DNA of 64,000 bases from Albimonas pacifica (lineage in GTDB: Bacteria > Pseudomonadota > Alphaproteobacteria > Rhodobacterales > Rhodobacteraceae). The notes beneath the pieces were generated by a model. That model worked only from the letters and a program-made list of their open reading frames with translations. It was not told the origin of the DNA and did no database searches. Position numbers and translations under genes: made by a program. The DNA is taken from the NCBI RefSeq assembly GCF_900113695.1, contig NZ_FOQH01000005.1:372001-436000 (forward strand). The letters are read 5' to 3'. Positions 35,188-42,706 of this stretch are shown in pieces (the first letter of the stretch is position 1; each line of letters starts with the position of its first letter).

Positions 35188-36354
35188 TCAGGGGAGAAAT
35201 GCGCAGTCCTTGTTCAACCCCGCTACGCTGCGAGCGATGAGCGCCACGGCTTGCGCCTGCCGGTGCGTGCCGGTTTTGGTGAGAATACGCTTGAGGTGGG
35301 AGCGGACCGTCGCGCCGCCGATCCCGCGCCGCCTGGCCACGGCATCGAGCGATAAGCCGCCCGCGAGATCGGCGGCGATGATGGCCTCCATCCGCGTGAA
35401 GCCAAAAAGATCACGCAGACAGTCGGTGGCCAGCGTGGACGCTTCGGGATCGCGCACCATGACCAGCGCCAAGGGCCGAGCTGTGGCGGCAGGGCCGAAT
35501 AGAGCGGAGGGCGGCAAAGGTGCGACGATCATCGTCAACGGCAGACGCTCAGCGCGCGGAATGGTCAGGGCCGCCCCAATCGCGGCAGCGTGGCCTTGGG
35601 CGGTCTGGACGCAGGCGCGGACTTGCCGCGTCATGCATTGATCGAGCGCCCCATCCGCCAGTCGCAAACGCCCGCGCCCACCGAAAAGATGAAGCCCCGC
35701 GCGCAGCAGCGCTTCCGCCCGCGCATTCGCCGAAACAATGCGGCAGCGCGCATCCACAGCGAAAACTGCCGCGTCAATGCGTGACAGGGTTTCATCGGCA
35801 AGGGCGCGGTGCGCCGCCGCTTTCGCGAATTGTCCGCCGAGCCAGAAGGCGCGTTGCAGATGAGGCAACAAGATCGACACTTTGTGCCGGTCTGCATCGG
35901 CATATGCGCCTGCGCGTTCCGGGCGGTGAATGCCAAGTACGCCTAGCGCCCCGTCGCCGCCGGGAAAGACCGCGCCGACCATGTGGAATATGTCGAGGGC
36001 GCGTAGCCACTCCTGATAGAAGCCGCTACCGCGTTGTTCCGATGGGGAAACAAGATCATGGTCGGTCACGATGCACCCCACGCCGAAACGCGCGGATCGC
36101 TCCACCCATAAATCCTGCCGGTGCCAGTTCGCAGCCCAGGACTGCTGGTGGTCGGCCATGCGCAGATTGTCGGTATGTTCGAGAACACGAATATCGTCAT
36201 CCGCGCCGTGCAGTTTCAGCACGGCGCTCGTGGACTCCAGCGTGTCCGAAATGTCGGCCGCGATTCCCGTCCACAAGGTATCATCCGCTGCCGCTTCATA
36301 GAAGCGCCCGATCAGGCCTGAAACCCGCGCATCAATGACCGCCTGTGACAACAT
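35188..36354 (-). CDS. LuxR-family transcriptional regulator
   Basis: A 388-aa protein with a C-terminal LuxR/GerE helix-turn-helix (residues ~320-380: LFGFTRMEAIIAADLAGGLS then VRSHLKRILTKTGTHRQAQ). The central part (AVDARCRIVSANARAEALL) looks like a PAS sensor fold. The first ~160 residues are variable. No phospho-acceptor receiver domain is present. It is divergent from the small regulator at 36461 across a 106-bp gap holding the GTCGAC palindrome, and upstream of the membrane/secreted pair, which is its likely target. Confidence 0.82.
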   Translation of the reverse strand: MLSQAVIDARVSGLIGRFYEAAADDTLWTGIAADISDTLESTSAVLKLHGADDDIRVLEHTDNLRMADHQQSWAANWHRQDLWVERSARFGVGCIVTDHDLVSPSEQRGSGFYQEWLRALDIFHMVGAVFPGGDGALGVLGIHRPERAGAYADADRHKVSILLPHLQRAFWLGGQFAKAAAHRALADETLSRIDAAVFAVDARCRIVSANARAEALLRAGLHLFGGRGRLRLADGALDQCMTRQVRACVQTAQGHAAAIGAALTIPRAERLPLTMIVAPLPPSALFGPAATARPLALVMVRDPEASTLATDCLRDLFGFTRMEAIIAADLAGGLSLDAVARRRGIGGATVRSHLKRILTKTGTHRQAQAVALIARSVAGLNKDCAFLP

Positions 36355-36426
36355 TCCATCCGCCGTAACAAAGCTGCCCCAACGTCAATCAGCATAGGAG
36401 CGCCCAAGGACTACGATCTTTCATGA

Positions 36427-36454
36427 TTGACTTCCGTCGACATGTCGACACAAT
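36427..36454 (+). promoter_or_regulatory. Promoter whose spacer is two GTCGAC sites
   Basis: The -35 TTGACT (36427-36432) and the -10 CACAAT (36449-36454) are 16 bp apart. The spacer contains GTCGACATGTCGAC (36436-36449), a perfect 14-bp palindrome made of two copies of GTCGAC, the expected target of the neighbouring XamI-like restriction-modification system. The predicted start point coincides with the ATG at 36461, so the mRNA would be leaderless. Confidence 0.65.
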
Positions 36455-36460
36455 TTACCC

Positions 36461-36622
36461 ATGGCAATGAACACTGAAGCAAAGCGGGACCGGCAGATTG
36501 TCGGTTTCAGCCTCTCTCCCGAAATGGCGGCTGCCGTCAAAATGGAAGCAGCACGCCGGAAGCTCACGCTGCGCAAGCTATTCGAAGAAATGTGGCAGGA
36601 TTACGCGAAGAAGCAGAAGTGA
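36461..36622 (+). CDS. Small ribbon-helix-helix-like protein convergent with the restriction gene
   Basis: A 53-aa basic protein beginning MAMNTEAKRDRQIVGFSLSP. The pattern of a short strand (RQIVGFSLS) followed by two helices (EMAAAVKMEAARRK, LTLRKLFEEMWQDYAKKQK) fits ribbon-helix-helix repressors. Its promoter overlaps two GTCGAC sites. The stop is only seven bases from the 3' end of the restriction endonuclease gene on the other strand, so read-through would make antisense RNA to it. It is a plausible regulator of the restriction-modification locus. It is not a known C-protein. Confidence 0.6.
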   Translation: MAMNTEAKRDRQIVGFSLSPEMAAAVKMEAARRKLTLRKLFEEMWQDYAKKQK

Positions 36623-36629
36623 TGCCGCA

Positions 36630-37550
36630 TTACGGCGCAGGCTGCGTATCCGTGATCCAATCCGTCAGCGGCTTCAAATCGTGCGCCCAGAAAATCGTTA
36701 GGCCGCGATCTTGCGCATCCATGAGATTGTGCAACTTATAAACGCCGCTGAGAACGGCTGTCGGCACGACCTGACGCAAACCAAAATCACGCTTCCAACT
36801 ATCCGCCTTCACCGCCGCGTCATTGTTGAGGCGCTTGACGGAATTGGTGGATGAATTGGAGACCTTGCATTCAATCGGCATGACGCGATGATCCCAGAGG
36901 CGAACGATAATATCGCCTTTCCGGGTGCCCAGGACACTCTCGCCGCAAAATTCTCCCGGCGCGGGCGCATGGGAGATGTTCGGAATCTTGCGTGAAGCAA
37001 CTTCGGTGAAGCCGAGCGCCGTCAGCGCCTCTTTCACCATCGCTTCCTGTTGATCCTTGCCAAGGGTGCGCCGCCGCGTTTGGGTCCGGCTTGCCGCCAT
37101 CAGTGCGGCTGATGCCATGACCGCTGCATTCCGTTCCGCTTCGGTGGGTTCGCGGTTTTCCACGACCCATGCAAAACGGCGGCGATCCAAGACCTGACGG
37201 ACAACGCCGATGAGCTTTTGCACATCATCGGGTGTGCGTTCCAGATGACTCTTGGTCAGGGAGCGGGCATCGGCGAGCACCTTGAGATCGTCAGCCGAAA
37301 TCGGTGGCCCTGCAAGATAGCGGAAGGCTTCCAGCAAATGGGGATCGCCCAGGACATCGAGCGCGGGCGCATCGAGGTCGGAGAGGTCGATTGTCGTTTC
37401 CAGTATTTCTTCGACGTACCCCTGATATTCGTCGAAGGCTTCCAGATAATCTTCCAAAGGCTCTTCCAGACGCTCTTTGGAAAAGGCCGCAATGGCTTTG
37501 AGAAGATCAGCTTCAAGCTGTTCGCTTGTCCAAACAGGCGGTTCAATCAC
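36630..37550 (-). CDS. XamI-like type II restriction endonuclease
   Basis: A 306-aa protein resembling the XamI family. The PD-(D/E)xK nuclease core is visible as GDIIVRLWDHRVMPIECK, with Asp213, Glu227 and Lys229 as probable metal and catalytic residues. The N-terminal ~150 residues are acidic and helical. By established knowledge XamI is an isoschizomer of SalI (GTCGAC); the specificity of this protein is inferred. Translation starts at GTG 37550, overlapping the methyltransferase stop by four bases, so the endonuclease is made only after the modification enzyme on the same mRNA. Confidence 0.85.
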   Translation of the reverse strand: MIEPPVWTSEQLEADLLKAIAAFSKERLEEPLEDYLEAFDEYQGYVEEILETTIDLSDLDAPALDVLGDPHLLEAFRYLAGPPISADDLKVLADARSLTKSHLERTPDDVQKLIGVVRQVLDRRRFAWVVENREPTEAERNAAVMASAALMAASRTQTRRRTLGKDQQEAMVKEALTALGFTEVASRKIPNISHAPAPGEFCGESVLGTRKGDIIVRLWDHRVMPIECKVSNSSTNSVKRLNNDAAVKADSWKRDFGLRQVVPTAVLSGVYKLHNLMDAQDRGLTIFWAHDLKPLTDWITDTQPAP

Positions 37551-39211
37551 GCTGTCATTCCCGCAGCTAGAAGCGCCGGACCCGGCACGATCAGACGTTC
37601 CATTTCACGCGGCTCGAATTTCGTGAGGCCGCCCGCATAGGTTCGGCCTGATCGCTGCGAGATATTGACCTGCAAATAGTCAACGAGCGCCTTCTTTACT
37701 TTTTCTGACAGGTTGTCGCGTGGGTAAAGACCATGCGCGATGTTGATGTGCCGCGCATCGGCCTTGTTGATGACGAATGCAGGCGGACGACGCGCCATAT
37801 AGGTGGAAATAATCGGTGCCGCTTCCCGCAGACCAACCGCCCACCATGCTTTGCGGTGGCTGGCGACATATCCTTGATTGGCTCCCATCGCGCGGGCGGT
37901 TTTCAAAAACCGCTTCACGGCGTTGCGCTCTGACGTGCCTAGCTCGTCAAGGTCGGCGGGAAGATCGATAACCCGGCGTAGTCTTGCCGCGTCGGTCAGC
38001 AGCCCTTCGGCTTCCATGACTTCGCGCGCGCGGGTGATCGTGGGGAACAGGACGGAGTCCGGCAGGCCGACGCTATGTTCTCCGGCAATCCAGACGCCAT
38101 TCGCGCCTGTGACCTGCCCGCGATGGACGCGACACAATTCACCAAGTTCCACATAGCCTTCGGGCGGCTTTTCAGTCGAATGGGTCAGGTATGACCAGCG
38201 AGATTCCGCTGCGAGCCGATCACGATGAACGCGGCGGCCTTTCCCAAGCCCGTCGAGCTTGGCCAGTTTTTCCACGCGCTTGAAATAAATCGATTTCGGC
38301 TGCGCGCCGATTTCAAAGGTCGTGATCGCCGCCGTTGTCGCTGCATCCGGGAACGGTTGTGCCGTGGGATCAATGACGGTTACGCTCTGGCCGCCGAGGT
38401 CGCCCAGCACTAGCGAGCGGACGAGCGCGCCATAATTCACATCGAGCCATTCGGCAGCGGTGATGAAGGCCCCAATGTCTTTGGGCTTTGCGCTCCGCGC
38501 GGTGGCGAGGAAGAAGTAAACATGCAGCCCAGCAAGCTTGCTGGCCGTCAGATCGAGCTTTGATGCCTCATTGAACAGCCAGTCCTTCCATTTCGGCTCA
38601 ATCTGATGATGCCGCACATAAGGAGGATTGCCGATATAGAGCGTCTTGCCGTCGATACGTTCGGCAAAGCGACGGTAATCCCCGAGCAGAACCCGCGCGC
38701 GTTTGGCATGACCCGACACGGCAAGATTGGCACGCGCGAGCAGCGCCGCCAGCGGATCAATATCAATGCCGACCAGTTCAGCTTTCGGGAAAGCCGCCGC
38801 CGCGCGTGTCAGAAAACGGGCAGACCCAACGCCGGGATCGACGATCCGCGCCGGATTCTTGGCCGCTGCCCAATCCACCATCGTTTGCACGATGGGCGTC
38901 GGGGTATACGTCGCGCCGTTCTCACGGCGCTCTTCGGAAGAGCGCAGCACGCAGAAAATATCACCAAGAGGATCGTCCCCCGCGCGGATCATGTCCTTCA
39001 GTTGGGAGATTATTTTCTTCGATACAACGGTGGAAGCCGCAGCCTTGCCCAATGCCTTCTCTTGTGACGACAGCGTGCCAACAGTCTCTGCGCCCAGTGC
39101 AAGGGCCACAGATGCCAAGGCGCGCTCGGAGGCAATTGCGGCACCGAGGTCAGAACAGAGCCCGGATGCAGACGGAATGACAGGCGCAGCTTGCGCAGTT
39201 TTCGTGGTCAT
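37547..39211 (-). CDS. N6-adenine DNA methyltransferase of the XamI-like system
   Basis: A 554-aa methyltransferase with the AdoMet-binding motif I IVDPGVGSARF (residues ~123-133) and the catalytic motif IV NPPY (195-198) of N6-adenine enzymes. The order (motif I before IV, long C-terminal target-recognition region) is the gamma class. The GATYTP segment before motif I is also typical. It should protect GTCGAC by methylating adenine. It overlaps the upstream HTH gene by four bases and the endonuclease gene by four bases, forming a tightly coupled three-gene operon. Confidence 0.9.
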   Translation of the reverse strand: MTTKTAQAAPVIPSASGLCSDLGAAIASERALASVALALGAETVGTLSSQEKALGKAAASTVVSKKIISQLKDMIRAGDDPLGDIFCVLRSSEERRENGATYTPTPIVQTMVDWAAAKNPARIVDPGVGSARFLTRAAAAFPKAELVGIDIDPLAALLARANLAVSGHAKRARVLLGDYRRFAERIDGKTLYIGNPPYVRHHQIEPKWKDWLFNEASKLDLTASKLAGLHVYFFLATARSAKPKDIGAFITAAEWLDVNYGALVRSLVLGDLGGQSVTVIDPTAQPFPDAATTAAITTFEIGAQPKSIYFKRVEKLAKLDGLGKGRRVHRDRLAAESRWSYLTHSTEKPPEGYVELGELCRVHRGQVTGANGVWIAGEHSVGLPDSVLFPTITRAREVMEAEGLLTDAARLRRVIDLPADLDELGTSERNAVKRFLKTARAMGANQGYVASHRKAWWAVGLREAAPIISTYMARRPPAFVINKADARHINIAHGLYPRDNLSEKVKKALVDYLQVNISQRSGRTYAGGLTKFEPREMERLIVPGPALLAAGMTA

Positions 39212-39549
39212 TGTCCGCCCCCCAATGCGTGTTTTGCGTGCCCATGCAATAAACCGCCTTTGAAGGGAAGAACGTTAATGTCCCTTTCGCGCTTACGCGC
39301 TTCGGCAATGTCGAAACTGTTTTGCATTTGCATCAGCTTGTCCATCGACATGCCGAATGCCTTTTCCAGCCGCAGCGCCATTTCAGGCGACAGATGCGCG
39401 CGTTCATTCAGGAGTTTCGAGAGCGCCGGACGAGTCACGCCGAGCGCTTGCGCTGCATCGGTAACGGAAATCCCGAGCGCATCGATTACCTTGGTTTTTA
39501 CGAACCCGCCCGGATGGACAGGTGGCTTGATCTTTTTCATGGCACCCAT
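39208..39549 (-). CDS. HigA-like HTH protein heading the restriction-modification operon
   Basis: A 113-aa protein. PPVHPGGFVKTKVIDALGIS and the helix-turn-helix DAAQALGVTRPALSKLLNERAHLSPEMALRLEKAFGM match HigA/VapI-type antitoxins. A partner HigB toxin is absent. It occupies the place where controller (C) proteins sit in type II systems and is coupled to the methyltransferase by an ATGA overlap. It is therefore likely the transcriptional controller of the operon. GGGAG seven bases before the ATG at 39549 supports this start. The C-terminal ~30 residues extend beyond the usual HigA length. Confidence 0.78.
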   Translation of the reverse strand: MGAMKKIKPPVHPGGFVKTKVIDALGISVTDAAQALGVTRPALSKLLNERAHLSPEMALRLEKAFGMSMDKLMQMQNSFDIAEARKRERDINVLPFKGGLLHGHAKHALGGGQ

Positions 39550-39573
39550 GTCATGGCTCCCTTTGGAAGCGAA

Positions 39574-39610
39574 GTCGACTCATTGTGCCTCGTAACCTCA
39601 CGCTTTACAA
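39574..39610 (-). promoter_or_regulatory. Promoter of the restriction-modification operon with GTCGAC at the start point
   Basis: On the minus strand, TTGTAA (39605-39610) and CACAAT (39582-39587) are 17 bp apart. The GTCGAC at 39574-39579 lies where transcription should begin. GTAA and TTAC halves between the boxes could be a repressor site. The -10 hexamer is identical to that of the promoter at 36427-36454. Confidence 0.6.
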
Positions 39611-39681
39611 CCCTAAATGTTCCCCATGTGTTCTTATTTGCTTTTCCGGCTTGAAACGGCTGTTTCGCAGATGGTTTCCGC

Positions 39682-40071
39682 TCACTTCCCCACAAACCGC
39701 GATCCAACCACAGCGGCGCGGGCGGTTTCGTCGCTCCACGGCAAACGGACGACTTTTCCCTGTCCGATCTTGCCGCGCTGGCGGCGGATCATCTCGCCGC
39801 GTGCGAGCGGCGGTGGCAAGGGACGCAGCCAGTGTGGCGCAGGCTCGGCGGTGCAGGCGGCGACCTTGATATGCACCCAGCCCGCGCGGTCGATCCTGAC
39901 GATCTGACCCGTGACGCAGCGCCGGCCGATAACGGCGGGCTTCTTTTTCGAAGCGCGGGCTTGTGGCTTCCAGACAGGCTCACACCAGCGGATCACATCC
40001 GCGACGATAAATTCAGCACCGCAAGCTACCCATTTCAAACGTCCCCCGATCCGGCGCAGCAATGCAAACAA
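39682..40071 (-). CDS. Hypothetical protein, element-associated
   Basis: A ~129-aa basic protein. The TTG start at 40071 has GAGAGG seven bases upstream. The core reads VACGAEFIVADVIRWCEPVW then basic repeats and KVVRLPWSDETARAA. Amino-acid composition and the order of a strand-rich N-terminal half followed by a Lys/Arg-rich part look like a real protein rather than a shadow, and similar proteins occur in alphaproteobacterial mobile elements (recollection, unverified). No function is known. Confidence 0.5.
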   Translation of the reverse strand: MFALLRRIGGRLKWVACGAEFIVADVIRWCEPVWKPQARASKKKPAVIGRRCVTGQIVRIDRAGWVHIKVAACTAEPAPHWLRPLPPPLARGEMIRRQRGKIGQGKVVRLPWSDETARAAVVGSRFVGK

Positions 40072-40214
40072 TGCGCAACCTCTCTCTTAAGGTTGAGCCA
40101 AAAGTCGTTTTCGCGCAATGTGATCGGCAATACTTGTTACTTCCGGCGCAAAGGCGGTGCGCCTTTGCGGTCGCGCCCCGGCATACTGCCGCATGTCTTG
40201 AGGGGAAGGCTGTC

Positions 40215-40706
40215 ATGCCAGACGACAGGAAGCCCGCCACGGGCGATCAGGACTTTGATGCGGCGCGCACCGCTTGGGAACGCAGCGTGGGCGATACGCC
40301 TGATCCTGCTCCGCATCCCGCCCTCGCGGGGTTGCGGGCGCAGTTCGCCGCGCATCCTGACGTATGCATGCTGATGCAAGTTTTGGACGCGGCACAAAAT
40401 GACGCGGCTGATCCGCAGCCGATGATGGTCAAGTTGCAACCGGGATTGTTGTCCTTGCTGGAACACGTCGAGTCGCTGGACGCGGCGGGTGCAGGCCGCG
40501 CGCCTGCACCGCCGGAGCGCGTCTTGAGCCAGATGCTGGGCAACTATCTTGAAGACCTGCTGCACCGCCTTGTGAGCGATCCCACCAGCCACCCGCATTA
40601 TGCGCGGATATGGAACCGGCTTTGTGCCGATGCAGGTGCGCCAGAACTGGCCGTGCCTGACAGGGTGGCCCCGGCCATGCCGCCAGCCAAGGGCGGGCCG
40701 TTCTGA
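40215..40706 (+). CDS. Hypothetical protein upstream of the coupling protein
   Basis: A 163-aa acidic protein beginning MPDDRKPATGDQDFDAARTAW. It is predicted helical, with LLSLLEHVESLDAAG and LSQMLGNYLEDLLHRLVSD as the best-defined helices. AGGGGAAGG lies before the start. It overlaps the coupling-protein start (TGATG) and so is translated together with it. The linkage suggests an accessory role in conjugation, possibly binding the coupling protein. No family is recognised. Confidence 0.65.
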   Translation: MPDDRKPATGDQDFDAARTAWERSVGDTPDPAPHPALAGLRAQFAAHPDVCMLMQVLDAAQNDAADPQPMMVKLQPGLLSLLEHVESLDAAGAGRAPAPPERVLSQMLGNYLEDLLHRLVSDPTSHPHYARIWNRLCADAGAPELAVPDRVAPAMPPAKGGPF

Positions 40707-42706
40707 TGCCGGAGGACGCCGCACCAACGGAAGGCCCCGCCAAGAAGCGTCCCCCCAGAAAACGTCCCTTGTGGCTGCGCATCCTGATCTGGATCGGAAT
40801 CGCCTATGCCGTCGCCATCGGGCTTTCGTTTGTGATCTACATGGTCGGGGAAAGCCGGGGCTTCACGTCGCTCTTGCTCTATGCCGCCATCGGCGGCGGC
40901 ATCTGGTATGCGGTCCGATGGATCAAGAGCGACCCGCCTTTGGCAGGGCCGGACCTCTCCGATAACTATGGCACGGCGCACTTTGAAGGCATGCAAATCA
41001 CGCCGCCGTATCGCGACTGGCTGCGCAGCGGCGTCTTTCTGGGCAAGAGCAGCCATCCAGACGCCACCCCCGTGCCGCTGAACCAGCAACCCGGCATCCC
41101 GATTTGTACGACGCCAGAGCATCACACGCTGATCGTCGCGCGCACCCGCACGGGCAAGGGCACCCGCGTCATTATCCCGACCCTGCTGCGCTACGCGGGA
41201 TCGATGATCGTAATCGATCCGAAGGGCGAGAACGCCGCCGTCACGGCGCGGGCGCGCCTGTCCACGAAGATCACGGAGAAGGTGCATGTCATCAATCCGT
41301 GGAACGAGCTTGCCGCGACCTATCAAAAAGCAGGTATCCCGCAGGATACCTTCAACCCGCTGGACGTGCTGGATCGAAACGATCCCAACGCCGTCGCGGT
41401 GGCGCAAGGGCTGGCGGGCGCGGTTTGCCCGTCATCGCCCGGCGACAAGGACCGCTATTGGCAGGGCAGCGCCGCCAATGTGTTTGCCGCCGTGCTCTTG
41501 TGGATCACGGATCAGCCGGGCGAGACCAAGACGCTCGCCCGCGCCCGCGAGATCGTGAGCATGAGCCGCAAAGACTTCACCGATAAATTTCTGGTGCCGA
41601 TGGCGGCGAGTTCGGCTTTCGGCGGCGCGATCCGTGAAATGGTTAGCCCTTATCTCGACCTTGCCGACGAGACCTATTCCGGCATCATGGCGAACCTGTC
41701 GGAGAACACAAAGTTCCTCTCCGATCCGCAGGTCAAAGCCGCCACGGCGATCTCGACATTTGCCCTTTCCGACCTGATGCGTCAGCCGCGCACGGTCTAT
41801 CTGGTGATCCCGCCCGACCGGATCGACACGCAACGGACCTGGCTGCGCCTGATGCTGGCGGCAGTGAGCCACACCTACCGCCGCGCCCCGCGCAACTCAT
41901 CCGCTGCGCCATCCCACCGCTGCCTTGTCCTGATCGACGAGTTTCCCGCGCTCGGGAAGATCGAGGATATGCCGCGCGACCTTGCCACGCTTTCAGGCTA
42001 CGGTCTCGATTACGCGCTGATCGTGCAGGGCATCGACCAGCTCAAAGACCTTTACGGCCAAGGCGCGGGCACGATCCTCTCCAACTGCGCCTACAAGTGG
42101 TTTTGCAACGTCAACGATCTCGAAAGCGCCAAATACCTCTCCGAGACCTTAGGCAAGAAGACCGTGCAGACCGTTGGCCGGAGTGAAAATCCCGATGGTA
42201 GCGGCGGCATGAGCTTTGGCGAGACCGGCAGGCCGCTATTGACGCCCGACGAGATTTTGAACCTTGGACGGGACGCGGCGATCGTCACGCATCCCGGCGG
42301 CCATCCGTATTATCTGCGCCCCGTTGACTACTGGAATGTGCAGGCCATGTTCGCCCAGCTTCGGGAGAAATACCCCGAAAGCTATTGGGAGCCGCCGCTC
42401 ACATACGACCCAAACCCCTATTATCGGCAGAAAGAGCAAAGCAACCAAGGTCAGCAACGGCGACAAGAACAACGGCAAGAACAGCGGCAGGAAAAATCAG
42501 CACCGCCGCCCCGCAGCGGCCAGATGAGCCGCGCCGAAGCGCTGGCCATTCTGGGGCTGGCCGAGGGTGCGACCACGGCAGACATCCGCGCCGCGTGGAA
42601 ACGGCTGATGCAAAAGCTGCACCCCGACACGGGCGGATCAACACGGCTTGCGCAGATGCTCACCGAAGCACGCGACGTTCTGTTGCCGGGACGGACTGCG
42701 AAATGA
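40706..42706 (+). CDS. VirD4/TraG-family coupling protein with a C-terminal J-domain
   Basis: A 666-aa inner-membrane ATPase that would link the relaxosome to a type IV channel. Two membrane spans (residues ~22-47 and 53-71) precede the ATPase with Walker A ARTRTGKGT (Lys151) and Walker B LVLIDEFPALG (~407-417). After a Gln/Arg-rich linker (~578-597) comes a J-domain (607-662), LAILGLAEGATTADIRAAW with the invariant HPD at 639-641. VirD4 proteins normally lack this domain. It could recruit a DnaK-type chaperone to unfold or release the relaxase. No other transfer-channel genes are present. Confidence 0.88.
   Translation: MPEDAAPTEGPAKKRPPRKRPLWLRILIWIGIAYAVAIGLSFVIYMVGESRGFTSLLLYAAIGGGIWYAVRWIKSDPPLAGPDLSDNYGTAHFEGMQITPPYRDWLRSGVFLGKSSHPDATPVPLNQQPGIPICTTPEHHTLIVARTRTGKGTRVIIPTLLRYAGSMIVIDPKGENAAVTARARLSTKITEKVHVINPWNELAATYQKAGIPQDTFNPLDVLDRNDPNAVAVAQGLAGAVCPSSPGDKDRYWQGSAANVFAAVLLWITDQPGETKTLARAREIVSMSRKDFTDKFLVPMAASSAFGGAIREMVSPYLDLADETYSGIMANLSENTKFLSDPQVKAATAISTFALSDLMRQPRTVYLVIPPDRIDTQRTWLRLMLAAVSHTYRRAPRNSSAAPSHRCLVLIDEFPALGKIEDMPRDLATLSGYGLDYALIVQGIDQLKDLYGQGAGTILSNCAYKWFCNVNDLESAKYLSETLGKKTVQTVGRSENPDGSGGMSFGETGRPLLTPDEILNLGRDAAIVTHPGGHPYYLRPVDYWNVQAMFAQLREKYPESYWEPPLTYDPNPYYRQKEQSNQGQQRRQEQRQEQRQEKSAPPPRSGQMSRAEALAILGLAEGATTADIRAAWKRLMQKLHPDTGGSTRLAQMLTEARDVLLPGRTAK

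Noticed and set aside
39208-39549. Complete HigBA toxin-antitoxin module
   Set aside because: No HigB/RelE-like partner gene lies on either side. The neighbours are a methyltransferase and a gene without toxin features.
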